The notes beneath the pieces are model-generated. The model searched no databases, was not told where the DNA came from, and saw nothing but the letters and a program-made list of their open reading frames with translations. A stretch of 64,000 nt of DNA, from NCBI GenBank assembly GCA_963757815.1, contig CAVWSN010000035.1, positions 349,202 to 413,201 of the forward strand, in the 5' to 3' direction. Of this stretch, positions 21,130-30,369 are shown piece by piece. Each line of letters starts with the position of its first letter. Position 1 is the first letter of the stretch. The DNA is from JACVRW01 sp963757815 (GTDB taxonomy: Bacteria; Actinomycetota; Thermoleophilia; Solirubrobacterales; Thermoleophilaceae). A program made the position numbers and the translations under genes.

Positions 21130-22275
21130 TCAGAGCGCCGCCTCGATCCGGCGCACGGCCTCGTCGACCTCATCGCTCGACACCGTGAGCGGCGGCAGCA
21201 GGCGGATCGTGTCGGGGCCGGTGGCGTTGACCACGAGCCGCTGCTCGAGGAGAAGGCGGCGCGCAACCTCGGGGGCGCGCGCCACGTGGAAGGCGATCAT
21301 GAGCCCGAGCCCTCGCGGCTCGAGCCTGGCCGCCTGGAGCGCCCCGGCCAGCTGCGCGCCGCGCTCCCGAACTCCGGCGAGGAACGCGTCGTCGTCGATC
21401 GTGTCGAGCACGACGTTCGCGGCCGCCGCGATCAGCGGGCCGCCTGCGAAGGTCGAGCCGTGATCGCCGAGCTCGAAGACTGCCACGTGGTCCGGGCTCG
21501 TGACGCAGGCGCCCACGGGCAGCCCGCCGCCGAGGCCCTTGGCGACGGTCATCACATCGGGGGTCACACCGAGCTGCTGGTGCGCCCACAAGGTCCCGGT
21601 GCGGCCCATGCCGCACTGGATCTCGTCGAACACGAGTAGTGCGTGATGGGTGTCGCAGGCCGCGCGAGCTGCGGCCAGCAGGCCTGGATCGATCGGGTGG
21701 ATGCCGGACTCGCCCTGGATCGGCTCGATCAGCACCGCCGCCGTGTTTCCGTCGACAGCCTCGACGAGCGCGTCCGGGTCGTCGCGGCGCACGACCTTGA
21801 AGCCCGGCACGAGCGGCGCGAAGGGGGCCTGCTTGGCCTCCTGGGGGGTCGCGGACAGCGCCCCCATCGTGCGCCCGTGGAACCCACCCTCCAGCACGAC
21901 GAAGTCGCCGCCCCGGCGGTGCCGGCGCGCCAGCTTCAGCGCGCATTCGATCGCCTCGGTTCCCGAGTTGCAGAGAAAGACACGCCCGCCGAGCGAGCAG
22001 TCCGCGAGGTGCTTCGCGAGCCGAGTGCCGGGCTCCGTGTAGTAGAGGTTCCCGACGTGCATCAGGCGCCCCGCCTGCTCGCGGACCGCCTCAACGAGCC
22101 CCGGGTGGCAGTGCCCGAGCTGCACGACCGAGATGCCGGTCAGGAAGTCGAGGTACTCGTTGCCCTCGTCGTCCCAGAGCCGCGTGCCCTCGCCGCGCAC
22201 GAACTCGACCGGGTGGCGGGCGTAGGTCGCCATCACCGCGTCGCGCTCGAGTGCCTGGAGCTCTGTTAGGGCCAC
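21130..22275 (-). CDS. argD: Acetylornithine aminotransferase
   Basis: PLP enzyme of arginine synthesis, 381 residues. It has EYLDFLTGISVVQLGHCHPG, VFLCNSGTEAIECALKLARR, VLEGGFHGRTMGALSATPQ, LLVFDEIQCGMGRTGTLWAH (PLP-ring Asp) and the Schiff-base lysine in MTVAKGLGGGLPVGA. The GTG at 22275 gives the expected length and overlaps the argB stop by 10 bp. Last gene of argCJBD. No frame break. Confidence 0.95.
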   Translation of the reverse strand: MALTELQALERDAVMATYARHPVEFVRGEGTRLWDDEGNEYLDFLTGISVVQLGHCHPGLVEAVREQAGRLMHVGNLYYTEPGTRLAKHLADCSLGGRVFLCNSGTEAIECALKLARRHRRGGDFVVLEGGFHGRTMGALSATPQEAKQAPFAPLVPGFKVVRRDDPDALVEAVDGNTAAVLIEPIQGESGIHPIDPGLLAAARAACDTHHALLVFDEIQCGMGRTGTLWAHQQLGVTPDVMTVAKGLGGGLPVGACVTSPDHVAVFELGDHGSTFAGGPLIAAAANVVLDTIDDDAFLAGVRERGAQLAGALQAARLEPRGLGLMIAFHVARAPEVARRLLLEQRLVVNATGPDTIRLLPPLTVSSDEVDEAVRRIEAAL

Positions 22276-23105
22276 AGCTTCGTGCCGATTCCCTCGTTCG
22301 TGAAGAGCTCGAGTAGCAGCGAGTGGGGCTGGCGGCCGTCGACGATGTGCGCGTTGCCGACGCCGGCGTCGAGCGCGTGCAGGCAGGCCTCGAGCTTGGG
22401 GCGCATCCCGCCGCTCACCTCGGGCAGCCTTGCGCGCAGCTCGTCGGCGGTGGCCTCCGAGATCTTGCTCGCCGCGTCCGAGGGGTCGGCGCGCCAGCCG
22501 TTCACGTCGGTGAGGAACACCACCTTGAAGGCTCCGAGCGCCTCGGCCACGGCGGCGGCCGCGGCGTCGGCGTTCACGTTGTAGGAGTTCCCCTCGGGGT
22601 CGGCGCCGACCGAGGCGATCACCGGGATGTAGTCGGCCGCGATGTGGTTGAGGACGTCCGCGTCGACGCGCTCGATGTCCCCGACGAAGCCGACGTCGGT
22701 CTTGCCCGCGAGCCGCTTCTTGACGGTGAACAGGAGGCCGTCGTCGCCGCACAGCCCGACCGCCGGCTGCCCGTGGCGGCCCAGCAGCAGCACGATGTCC
22801 TTGTTCTGCTTGCCGACCAGCACCATCTTCGCCACCTCGACCGTGGCCGCATCGGACACGCGCAGGCCGTCGACGAACTTGACCTCCATGCCGAGCCGCT
22901 CCATGTAGTCGGTGATGTCCGGCCCGCCGCCGTGCACCACGACCGGGTTCATGCCCACGTACTTGAGGAGGACGACGTCGCGGGCGAACTCCTCCTTGAG
23001 CTCCGGGTCGGTCATCGCCGCCCCGCCGTACTTGATCACCACGGTCTTGCCGTGAAACTCGCGGATGTAGGGCAGCGCCTCGAGGAGGGTGGCTACGTCC
23101 CTCAT
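22266..23105 (-). CDS. argB: Acetylglutamate kinase
   Basis: Phosphorylates N-acetylglutamate in arginine synthesis. 279 residues: VVIKYGGAAMTDPELKEEFA, YVGMNPVVVHGGGPDITDYM, DGLRVSDAATVEVAKMVLVG, NVNADAAAAAVAEALGAFKV, FLTDVNGW and SGGMRPKLEACLHAL. These cover the ATP and acetylglutamate sites. The ATG overlaps the argJ stop by 4 bp. The C-terminal region lacks an obvious arginine-feedback N-helix. Intact. Confidence 0.96.
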   Translation of the reverse strand: MRDVATLLEALPYIREFHGKTVVIKYGGAAMTDPELKEEFARDVVLLKYVGMNPVVVHGGGPDITDYMERLGMEVKFVDGLRVSDAATVEVAKMVLVGKQNKDIVLLLGRHGQPAVGLCGDDGLLFTVKKRLAGKTDVGFVGDIERVDADVLNHIAADYIPVIASVGADPEGNSYNVNADAAAAAVAEALGAFKVVFLTDVNGWRADPSDAASKISEATADELRARLPEVSGGMRPKLEACLHALDAGVGNAHIVDGRQPHSLLLELFTNEGIGTKLWP

Positions 23106-24337
23106 GACGTGTAGCTCGAGTTGAAGGTCGCGTACTCGGGGCTGAGGTCGCTGAAGAAGACCTCCGTCTCGCCGCCCTCGCCGGGAAGCGTGAGCTCGAA
23201 CTCGATCTCGTCGCCCTGGACGAGCTCCTCGAGCTCGCGCAGCGCGTTCGCGTCGAGATCGAGCGCGTCACCGGCCGACACGACCTGGCGGCCTTCGATC
23301 GAGAGGTCGGCCACGAACGGTTCGCCCGCCGGCCAGGCCTGACCGGCCGCCTGCAGGACCCGCCCGAAGTTCGGGTCGCCGCCGTGCAGCGCCGTCTTCA
23401 CAAGCGGCGAGTTGGCGATCTGGCGCGCCACCGGCTCCACGGCATCGGAGCGGCCGTTCACCACGATCCTCCCAACCCGCCGCGCGCCCTCGCCGTCGGC
23501 GACGATCATCAGCGCCAGCTGTCGCAGCAGCGCGTCGAGCGCCTCGCCGAAGCGGATCTCGTCCTCGCTCTCGGGCTCGATCGTCACGCCCGAGTTCCCG
23601 CTCGCCAGCGCGAATACCGTGTCGCTGGTCGAGAGCTGACCGTCCACGCTTATGCGGTCGAAGGAGCGCTTGACGCAGACGCCGGTCAGCAGGTCGAGTG
23701 TCTCCTGCTCCATCCGGGCGCCGGTCTCGATGAAGCAGAACATCGTCGCGTGGCGCGGCTCGATCATCCCGGCGCCCTTGGCCTGCGCCGCGAGCTTGAC
23801 ACGCCCCGAGGGGAGGTTGACGTCGAGGCACGCGCGCTTCGGCCCGCTGTCGCTCGTGAGGATCGCCTCCGAGAAGCTCCCGGCGTCCAGGCCGAGGCCG
23901 TCGCAGGCCGCCTCGACGCCGGCGACGACCTTGTCGCGCGGCAGCTCGTGCCCGATCACGCCCGTGGACGCGACGCCGACCTGCCCGGGGTCGAGGCCGA
24001 GCTTGCGGGCGGCGGCGGCCTGCATCGCCGCGGCGGTCTCGAGGCCGCGCTGGCCGTCGCCCACGTTGGAGCAGCCGGAGTTGGCCACCACGGCCCGCAG
24101 GCCGGCGAGGTCGGCCTGCCTCGACACGATCACCGGGGCGCCGACGCGGGCGTTCGTCGTGAAGCGGGCGGCGGAGACCGTGCCCGGCGCGTCCGATACG
24201 AGCACGCCCACGTCGAGCCCGCTCGGCTTGATTCCCGCCGCCACTCCGGCGGCGCGGAAGCCGGTCGGCAGCTCGGTGTCGCTCGCCTCGCCGGCGTGGA
24301 CGGGCGCCTCGACCCAGCGAGAGCGGAAGAAGGTCAT
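23102..24337 (-). CDS. argJ: Glutamate N-acetyltransferase / amino-acid acetyltransferase
   Basis: Bifunctional ArgJ that recycles the acetyl group from N-acetylornithine to glutamate. 411 residues. The autocleavage region is seen at AAQAKGAGMIEPRHATMFCF, the usual KGAGMIxPxxATM block, with other blocks at VVANSGCSNVGDGQRGLETA and SFDRISVDGQLSTSDTVFAL. The N-terminal block is FRAAGVAAGIKPSGLDVGVL. It has 4-bp overlaps with argC before it and argB after it. Intact. Confidence 0.95.
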   Translation of the reverse strand: MTFFRSRWVEAPVHAGEASDTELPTGFRAAGVAAGIKPSGLDVGVLVSDAPGTVSAARFTTNARVGAPVIVSRQADLAGLRAVVANSGCSNVGDGQRGLETAAAMQAAAARKLGLDPGQVGVASTGVIGHELPRDKVVAGVEAACDGLGLDAGSFSEAILTSDSGPKRACLDVNLPSGRVKLAAQAKGAGMIEPRHATMFCFIETGARMEQETLDLLTGVCVKRSFDRISVDGQLSTSDTVFALASGNSGVTIEPESEDEIRFGEALDALLRQLALMIVADGEGARRVGRIVVNGRSDAVEPVARQIANSPLVKTALHGGDPNFGRVLQAAGQAWPAGEPFVADLSIEGRQVVSAGDALDLDANALRELEELVQGDEIEFELTLPGEGGETEVFFSDLSPEYATFNSSYTS

Positions 24338-25305
24338 TCGAGCCCCGCCGTCTCCGGCAGCCCGAGCATGAGGTTGAGGTCCTGCACCGCCTGGCCCGCC
24401 GCGCCCTTCCAGAGGTTGTCGATCGCGGCCAGCGCGATCACCCGCTCGCCGACGACTGTCACGTGCACCTGCGCGCGATTGGTGTTGCGGACGTTCTGGG
24501 TGCGCGGCGAGCCGGGGATCATGTCGATGAACGGCTCGTTCGCGTAGCGCTCCTCGTAGAGCGAGCGCACCTCGTCCTTCGAGAGCGGCTCGTCCAAGCT
24601 CGCGTAGCAGGAGGCGAAGATGCCCTGGTCGACGGGCAGCAGGTGGGTGAGGAACGAGAAGCCGGCGCCCGGCAGCTCCTGCTCCATCTCCGCGCTGTGC
24701 CGGTGGCCGTCGATCTTGTAGGCGTTGACGTTGTCGACCGCGGACACGTAGTGGGTCTCCTCGGTGGCCTCGCGGCCCGCGCCGGACACGCCGGCCTTGA
24801 TGTCGACGACCGCGTCGCGGATCCGCCCCTGCAGCGGAAGCAGCGCGAGCAGCGCCGCGGTGGAGTTGCAGCCCGGCCCCGCCACGAGGCTCGCCTCGCG
24901 GATCTCCTCGCGGTGCGCCTCGGGCAGCCCGTAGACGGATTCGGCGAGCAGCTCGGGGGCCTCATGGGGCTGGTACCAGCGCTCATAGGCGGCCCTGTCG
25001 AGGCGGAAGTCGGCCGAGAGGTCCACGACCTTCAGGCCACGCTCGCGCAGCGCCTTGACCGCGCCGGCCGCCGCCTTGTGCGGGTAAGCGACGAGCGCGG
25101 CGCTCGCCCGCTCCGCAATCGCGTCGGGATCGAACTCCTCCATCGTGAGCGGCACGCGGTGGGCGGGGTAGAGCTCGTCGTGGCGGCGCCCCGCCTCGCT
25201 GCGAGCGGTCAGCGCCGTGAGCTCGATCTCGGGATGGCGGTGCAGGATCGCGGCCGCGACCGCTCCGCCGAAACCGGTGGCGCCGAGCACAGCCGCCTTA
25301 TGCAC
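24334..25305 (-). CDS. argC: N-acetyl-gamma-glutamyl-phosphate reductase
   Basis: NADPH-dependent reductase of arginine synthesis, 323 residues. It has the Rossmann motif VLGATGFGGAVAAAILHRHP, the catalytic Cys in SLVAGPGCNSTAALLALLPL, and the substrate block VSGAGREATEETHYVSAVDN with HRHSAEMEQEL. The GTG at 25305 is preferred because GGAGG lies 8 bases upstream; a GTG at 25314 has no ribosome site at proper spacing. It overlaps pheT by 8 bp, linking the arg genes to pheST. Confidence 0.94.
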   Translation of the reverse strand: MHKAAVLGATGFGGAVAAAILHRHPEIELTALTARSEAGRRHDELYPAHRVPLTMEEFDPDAIAERASAALVAYPHKAAAGAVKALRERGLKVVDLSADFRLDRAAYERWYQPHEAPELLAESVYGLPEAHREEIREASLVAGPGCNSTAALLALLPLQGRIRDAVVDIKAGVSGAGREATEETHYVSAVDNVNAYKIDGHRHSAEMEQELPGAGFSFLTHLLPVDQGIFASCYASLDEPLSKDEVRSLYEERYANEPFIDMIPGSPRTQNVRNTNRAQVHVTVVGERVIALAAIDNLWKGAAGQAVQDLNLMLGLPETAGLE

Positions 25306-27760
25306 GGAGCGCACCTCCGATCTGCTCCAGCTGGCGCTCGATGGCCGCCCGGCGCTGCGCCACCTCCTCGTCGGTCAGGGTGCGGTCGGGCGCGCGGAAC
25401 TCGAGCCGCAGCGCCAGCGACTTGTTGCCCTCCCCGACCTGCTCGCCGTGGTAGACGTCGAAGACCTCGACACGCCCGAGCAGCTCACCGCCACCGGCCC
25501 GCACAGCCTCCTCGACGCGACTGGCCGGCACGTCCTCGGCCACCACCACCGCGATGTCCTGGAGCACCGCCGGGAAGCTCGTGACGTCGCCGTACACCTG
25601 GACGTCCCCCTCGGTCAGCTCCACCAGGGCATCGACGTCGAGATCGAACGCCGCGACCGGGCCTTCCAGATCCCACGCGCGCGTCACGAGCGGGTGGAGC
25701 TCGCCGATCCAGCCGAGCTCCCGGCCGGCGTCGGTGCGCACCAGCGCCGCACGCCCCGGATGCAGGAAGGGGCGCGCCGCCGGCTCGGCATGCCACTCGA
25801 TCCTCGCGACGCCGAGCAGCGCCTCGAGGAGCGCCTTGGCCGCGAAGAAGTCCGCGGGATGCGCCTCCGTGCGCCAGCCGCCGGGGGCCAGCTCGGTCAT
25901 CAGCACCGACAGGTGGTGGGGCTCGTCGGCGGGGAGCGCTCCCCGCGGCGATCCTTCGGACGGCTGCTCGAGCGGGCCGGTGGGCAGGTAGACGTGCGCG
26001 GACTCGAACAGCGCGACGCCCGGCCGACCGTGGGCTGCGTTGTGGCGCGCGGCGTCGAGCAGCCCGGGCAGCAGCAGCGGCCGCATCACGCTGTGGTCCT
26101 CGCCGAGCGGGTTGTCGAGCCTCAGCACGGGCTCGTCGGGGAGGCGCAGCCTCCGGAGCGCCTCCGGTGAGGTGAAGCTGTAGGCGATGCACTCGTGCAG
26201 GCCGCGGTCGCGGAGGAGATCCTCGATCCGGCGCCGCAGGCGCTGGCCGTGCGTGAGGCGCCCGACCGCGCCCTCGCGCGCGGGCAGAGTGGTGGGCAGC
26301 TTGTCGAGGCCGTGGATGCGGGCCACCTCCTCGATGAGGTCGGCCTCGCGCTGGACGTCCGCGTCGCGCCATGGCGGGACGGCCCATCCGGTATGCCTGG
26401 CGCGAGCCTCCGGCTGGCCGGAGGCGAGCGATTCCGATCGCTCGAACCCGAGCCGTTCCAGGATCTCGGTCACGCGCGCCGACGGGATGCTCTCCCCCAG
26501 CAGCCGCTCCATGCGCTCCTCGCGCAGTCCCACGACCCGCGGCTCGGCCGGGTGCGGGTAGACGTCGATAGTGCCCGGCACGAGCCGCGCGCCGCACAGC
26601 TCGACCATGAGCCGCGCCGCCAGCCGCTGCGCCGCGATGGCCTGCTCGGGGTGCAGCTGCTTCTCGAATCGCGCCGATGCCTCGGTGCGCAGGCCGAGCG
26701 CCTTCGACGTGCGCATGATGTTGGGCCCGACCCAGGTTGCGGCCTCCATCAGCACGCGCGTCGTGCGCTCCGACACCTCGGAGATCTGGCCGCCCATGAT
26801 CCCCGCGATGCCGCTGGGGCCCTCGGCGTCGCAGACGAGCGCGGCCTCGGAGCTGAAGCGACGCTCGACCTCGTCGAGCGTCGTCATCGTCTCCCCCTCG
26901 GCCGCGCGCCGCACGATGATCCGCGAGCCGCGCACCTCGTCGAGGTCGAACGCGTGCAGCGGCTGACTGGTCGTGAGCATCACGTAGTTGGTGATGTCGA
27001 CGACGTTCGAGATCGGCCGCTGGCCGGCCGCCATCAGCCGCTGCTTGAGCCACAGCGGCGAGGGCCCGATCTTCACGTCCTCGAACACGCGCGCCGTGAA
27101 GCGCAGGCAGATCTCCGGGTCGATCTCGACTCCGGCGTGGTCATCGACCGAGTCGCTCCCGGAGGGCTCGGCGTCGGCCCCCGTCGGGTCCACGGCCAGC
27201 GCTGCGCCGGTCACCGCGTGCAGGTCTCGCGCCACCCCGTACACGCCCATGATGTCCGGCCGGTTGGGAGTTATCTCGAGCTCCAGGACCTCGTCGGCTA
27301 TCGGCAGGTGATCTGCGAGCGGCGCGCCGATCGGGAGGCCCTCCGCGAGCACCATGATCCCGTCGTGGTCCTCGCCGATGCCGACCTCGTCCTCGGCGAG
27401 GATCATCCCGGCCGACGCCACCCCGCGCAGCTTGGCCTCGCCCAGCGTGCTGCCGTCGGGCATCACCGCACCCGGCAGCGCCACGGCCACCGTTTGGCCA
27501 GCCACCACGTTCGGCGCGCCCGTCACGATCGTCTGCGGCTCGCCGCGCCCGATGTCCACCTCGTTGACGTTGAGCCGGTCCGCGTTCGGGTGCTGCTCGG
27601 ATGCGAGCACACGGCCCGTCAGGAACGCCGACGTGTCCCCCACTCCGGTGCGGTGCAGCCGCTCGAGCTTGTCGCCCGCCTGCGTCAGCGCGTCGGCGAT
27701 CTCCTCGGCCGGGAGCCCGGGATCGCAATAGGAGCGCAGCCAGGAGACCGGGATCCTCAT
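25298..27760 (-). CDS. pheT: Phenylalanyl-tRNA synthetase beta subunit
   Basis: 820 residues. The start is MRIPVSWLRSYCDPGLPAEE; an OB/tRNA-binding domain follows (VDIGRGEPQTIVTGAPNVVA), then the B3/B4 editing region (ISNVVDITNYVMLTTSQPLH), the B5 domain and the catalytic-like core (YSFTSPEALRRLRLPDEPVL). The ferredoxin-fold anticodon domain is at the end (VTSFPAVLQDIAVVVAEDVP). The ATG overlaps the pheS stop (ATGA). Intact over 2.5 kb. Confidence 0.96.
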   Translation of the reverse strand: MRIPVSWLRSYCDPGLPAEEIADALTQAGDKLERLHRTGVGDTSAFLTGRVLASEQHPNADRLNVNEVDIGRGEPQTIVTGAPNVVAGQTVAVALPGAVMPDGSTLGEAKLRGVASAGMILAEDEVGIGEDHDGIMVLAEGLPIGAPLADHLPIADEVLELEITPNRPDIMGVYGVARDLHAVTGAALAVDPTGADAEPSGSDSVDDHAGVEIDPEICLRFTARVFEDVKIGPSPLWLKQRLMAAGQRPISNVVDITNYVMLTTSQPLHAFDLDEVRGSRIIVRRAAEGETMTTLDEVERRFSSEAALVCDAEGPSGIAGIMGGQISEVSERTTRVLMEAATWVGPNIMRTSKALGLRTEASARFEKQLHPEQAIAAQRLAARLMVELCGARLVPGTIDVYPHPAEPRVVGLREERMERLLGESIPSARVTEILERLGFERSESLASGQPEARARHTGWAVPPWRDADVQREADLIEEVARIHGLDKLPTTLPAREGAVGRLTHGQRLRRRIEDLLRDRGLHECIAYSFTSPEALRRLRLPDEPVLRLDNPLGEDHSVMRPLLLPGLLDAARHNAAHGRPGVALFESAHVYLPTGPLEQPSEGSPRGALPADEPHHLSVLMTELAPGGWRTEAHPADFFAAKALLEALLGVARIEWHAEPAARPFLHPGRAALVRTDAGRELGWIGELHPLVTRAWDLEGPVAAFDLDVDALVELTEGDVQVYGDVTSFPAVLQDIAVVVAEDVPASRVEEAVRAGGGELLGRVEVFDVYHGEQVGEGNKSLALRLEFRAPDRTLTDEEVAQRRAAIERQLEQIGGALRA

Positions 27761-28808
27761 CCGAACTGCTCCAGCAGCCGCAGGTCGTTCTCGTAGAGCA
27801 TGCGCAGGTCGGGCACCTCGTGGACGATGCTCGCGATGCGCTCGATCCCCATCCCGAACGCGAAGCCCTGCACGCGCTCGTTGTCGTAGCCGCTGTCCCG
27901 CACGTAGTCGAGCACGTTCGGGTCGACCATCCCCGAGCCGAGGATCTCGATCCAGGCCTCGCCCTTGCAGGTGAAGCAACGCTGCCGCCGCCCTCCCAGC
28001 CCGTGCCGCCGCAGCGGAAGCAGGACACGTCGACCTCGACGCTCGGCTCGGTGAACGGGAAGTAGCCCGGGCGCAGGCGCACGCGCGTGTCCTCGCCGAA
28101 CATCTGGCGGGCGAACTGGAGCAGCACCCCCTGGAGGTCGGCCAGCGTGATGTTCTCGTCGATGGCGAGCCCCTCGAGCTGCCAGAACATCGGCACGTGG
28201 GTGGCGTCGGGCGTGTCCGGCCTGTAGACCCGTCCCGGGACCACGATGTAGATCGGCGGCTCCTGGGCCTCCATGGCGCGCACCTGCATCGGCGAGGTGT
28301 GCGTACGGAGCAGCACGCTCTCGGCCAGGTAGAAGGTGTCGTGCGGCGCTCGAGCCGGGTGCTCCGGCGGGTGGTTCAGCGCGGTGAAGTTGTAGTAGTC
28401 GTACTCGATCTCCGGGCCCTCGACGACCGAGAATCCGAGCCCGACGAACACGTCCTCCATGCGGCGGCGGATCTGCGAGACGAGGTGTAGGTGACCCGGC
28501 CGCTGCGGCGGGTCGCCAGGCAGCGTCACGTCGATGCGGTCGCTCGCCAGCCGGCGGTCGAGCTCCGCGGCCTCGAGCTCGGCGGTCCGCCGTGCCAGCA
28601 GCTCCTCGAGCGCCCGCCTGACCGCGTTGGCCTCCTTGCCGAGCGGGCCGCGCTCCTCCGGCGGCAGCTCCCCGATCGAGCGCAGCGTCGCGGTCAGGTG
28701 GGACTTCCGGCCCAGCAGCCGGACCCGCAGCTCCTCGAGCTCGGCGGTCGTGCCCGCGGCGGCGATCGCGCTCTCGCCCTCGGCACGGAGCTCCTGGAGG
28801 TCAGGCAT
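27757..28808 (-). CDS. pheS: Phenylalanyl-tRNA synthetase alpha subunit, one frameshift
   Basis: About 350 residues. Coiled-coil N-terminus (ELEELRVRLLGRKSHLTATL), then class-II motifs: IRRRMEDVFVGLGFSVVEGP, ALNHPPEHPARAPHDTFYLA, LLRTHTSPMQVRAMEAQEPP, PGYFPFTEPSVEVDVSCFRC. After VSCFRCGGTGW the frame changes near 27985. The remainder (FGMGIERIA-type block and a Leu-rich end) continues to a TGA that overlaps the pheT ATG. As an essential gene this is probably a sequencing indel. The start at 28808 overlaps trmH by 8 bp. Confidence 0.9.
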
Positions 28809-29481
28809 GGGCGGCCATCCTATTTGCCACCTCGTAGAGCGCGACGGTGGCGGCCATGGCCACGTTCAGCGAGTCGGTGGCCACCGGGATGCGGACCGCC
28901 TCGGCCGCGAGCTCGGCGGGCAGCCCGGCCCGCTCGGCCCCGAGACACAGGACGACCGGGGCCTCGAGCCGGGCCTCGTGGAGCGTGGTGCTCGCGTGCG
29001 CGTCGAGCGGGAGCAGCCGGCCGGTCAGCTCGGCCGCGTCACCCACGCGGGCGGGCGGCCGGGCGAACAGCGACCCCATGCTGGCCCGCACGGCCTTGGG
29101 TGAGAACGGGTCGGCGCAGCCGGGGCCGAGGATGACCGGGCCGTCGGCGAGGGCGTGCGTCGAGCGGATCACGGTGCCCACGTTGCCCGGGTCCTCGACG
29201 CCCTGGAGGTAGACCGATACCCGCCCGCGCGGCTCGCCCCAGCGCTGGGGGTAGACGCCGATCACGCGGCTCCCCGATCCGAGCGCGCTCACCTCCGCCA
29301 GCAGCTCCGGCTCCACGTCGGCGCCGGCGCGGAGCACGAACTCGGCGGGCCACTCGGCGGCGGCGGCAGCCCCGACCAGGTCCTCGCCCTCCGCCACGAA
29401 CAGCCCGAGCTTGCGGCGCCAGCTCTTCTGCCGGAGCTTGCGAATCGTCTTGAGCTTCTCGTTGTCTGGTGACGTGATCAT
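28801..29481 (-). CDS. TrmH/SpoU-family RNA 2'-O-methyltransferase
   Basis: 226 residues. The N-terminal substrate-binding region is SPDNEKLKTIRKLRQKSWRR and FVAEGEDLV. The SPOUT trefoil-knot domain has QGVEDPGNVGTVIRSTHALA (motif 1), CLGAERAGLP (motif 2) and IPVATDSLNVAMAATVALYE (motif 3). It methylates rRNA or tRNA; the exact target cannot be told. The ATG at 29481 (MITSPDNEK) matches family starts; sequence upstream overlaps the rplT terminator. First gene after that terminator, and it overlaps pheS. Confidence 0.88.
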   Translation of the reverse strand: MITSPDNEKLKTIRKLRQKSWRRKLGLFVAEGEDLVGAAAAAEWPAEFVLRAGADVEPELLAEVSALGSGSRVIGVYPQRWGEPRGRVSVYLQGVEDPGNVGTVIRSTHALADGPVILGPGCADPFSPKAVRASMGSLFARPPARVGDAAELTGRLLPLDAHASTTLHEARLEAPVVLCLGAERAGLPAELAAEAVRIPVATDSLNVAMAATVALYEVANRMAAHA

Positions 29482-29482
29482 G

Positions 29483-29512
29483 AAACGAAAAGGGCGCCCA
29501 CCTGGGGCGCCC
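29483..29512 (-). terminator. Intrinsic terminator after rplT
   Basis: On the minus strand GGGCGCCC, loop CAGGT, GGGCGCCC, then TTTTCGTTT. The 8-bp GC stem plus U-rich tail is a classical Rho-independent terminator, rare in this window. It separates the ribosomal-protein unit from trmH-pheST-arg. It overlaps the trmH leader, so partial read-through is possible. Confidence 0.8.
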
Positions 29513-29542
29513 GGGAGAAGATCGGCTCCGTGGTTCGCTCGC

Positions 29543-29902
29543 TTAGGCGGCCACGGCCTCCCGGGCTTTCTCGGCAAAGCGTCGGAACGTCTCGGGGTCG
29601 CGCACGGCGATGTCCGCGAGCACCTTGCGGTCGACCTCGATGCCGGCCTCCTTCAGGCCGTGCATGAACTGGCTGTAGCTCATGCCCTCGCGGCGGGCGG
29701 CGGCGTTGATGCGGGTGATCCAGAGCCTGCGGAAGTCGCGCTTGCGGTTGCGCCGGTCGCGGTAGGCGTAGGAATCGGCCTTGAGCAGGGCCTCCTTGGC
29801 CCGCTTGTAGCTCGAGTGGGCCTGCCCGCGGTAGCCCTTGGTCCGCTCCAGTGCGGCGCGGCGCTTCTTGCGCGCGTGGACTGAACGCTTTACCCGGCTC
29901 AC
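29543..29902 (-). CDS. rplT: 50S ribosomal protein L20
   Basis: 119 residues, very basic. Start MSRVKRSVHARKKRRAALER, then GYRGQAHSSYKRAKEALLKA, RKRDFRRLWITRINAAAR and SYSQFMHGLKEAGIEVDRKV. It assembles early on 23S rRNA. The start overlaps the rpmI stop by 4 bp. Intact. Confidence 0.98.
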   Translation of the reverse strand: MSRVKRSVHARKKRRAALERTKGYRGQAHSSYKRAKEALLKADSYAYRDRRNRKRDFRRLWITRINAAARREGMSYSQFMHGLKEAGIEVDRKVLADIAVRDPETFRRFAEKAREAVAA

Positions 29903-30093
29903 TTGTGCAGCAACTCCATCACGCGGCTGTGGTCATGCTGGGAGACCTCGACCGGCCGGCCCAGGTGCCGCTTGCGCTTGGCGCTCTTCTTCCCGAGGTT
30001 GTGGCTCGTGAACGAGTGCCGCGCGCGCAGCTTGCCGCTGGCGGTCTTGCGGAAGCGCTTCTTGGCGCCGGAGTGGGTCTTCATCTTCGGCAT
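29899..30093 (-). CDS. rpmI: 50S ribosomal protein L35
   Basis: 64 residues: MPKMKTHSGAKKRFRKTASG, KLRARHSFTSHNLGKKSAKR, then VSQHDHSRVMELL. This is the complete L35 family profile. It is separated from infC by ~290 bp that hold a gene on the opposite strand (30184-30369), so it probably has its own promoter or relies on read-through. Confidence 0.98.
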   Translation of the reverse strand: MPKMKTHSGAKKRFRKTASGKLRARHSFTSHNLGKKSAKRKRHLGRPVEVSQHDHSRVMELLHK

Positions 30094-30183
30094 GTCGACG
30101 GTCTATTGAAGCAGACGCGATTTCAGGCCGCTCGCATAACGATGATCTCCCCGCGGGGTTGGTGCGAAGTAGGAGGTATCACC

Positions 30184-30369
30184 ATGCTCACTCGACTCCG
30201 ACACTCCACCCGGCCTCACCAGACGCGCCACCGCCGGGCCCGCGCGGCCGTTCGCACCACCGTCCCGGAGGACGCGGGCTTCTACCGCTGCGGCTGCGGG
30301 AAGGCCTTCACCGCGGCGGTCACCACGTGTGTGACGTGCCCGGCGTGCGGCAACCCGCAGGCCTGGTAG
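30184..30369 (+). CDS. Small zinc-ribbon-like protein, antiparallel inside the infC-rpmI-rplT block
   Basis: 61 residues. A basic N-terminus (LTRLRHSTRPHQTRHRRARA) is followed by FYRCGCGKAFTAAVTTCVTC and PACGNPQAW, giving Cys-x-Cys-x10-Cys-x2-Cys-x2-Cys, able to bind one zinc ion. AGGAGG at 30171-30176 sits 7 bases before the ATG, an ideal ribosome site that supports a real gene. It is divergent from rpmI (start 30093) and ends only 10 bp before the infC stop. It is not a known IF3-operon member. A role in translation or nucleic-acid binding is a guess from charge and place. Confidence 0.65.
   Translation: MLTRLRHSTRPHQTRHRRARAAVRTTVPEDAGFYRCGCGKAFTAAVTTCVTCPACGNPQAW

Noticed and set aside
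26195..27796. 533-codon plus-strand frame opposite pheT
   Set aside because: Antisense shadow; no motif, no ribosome site.
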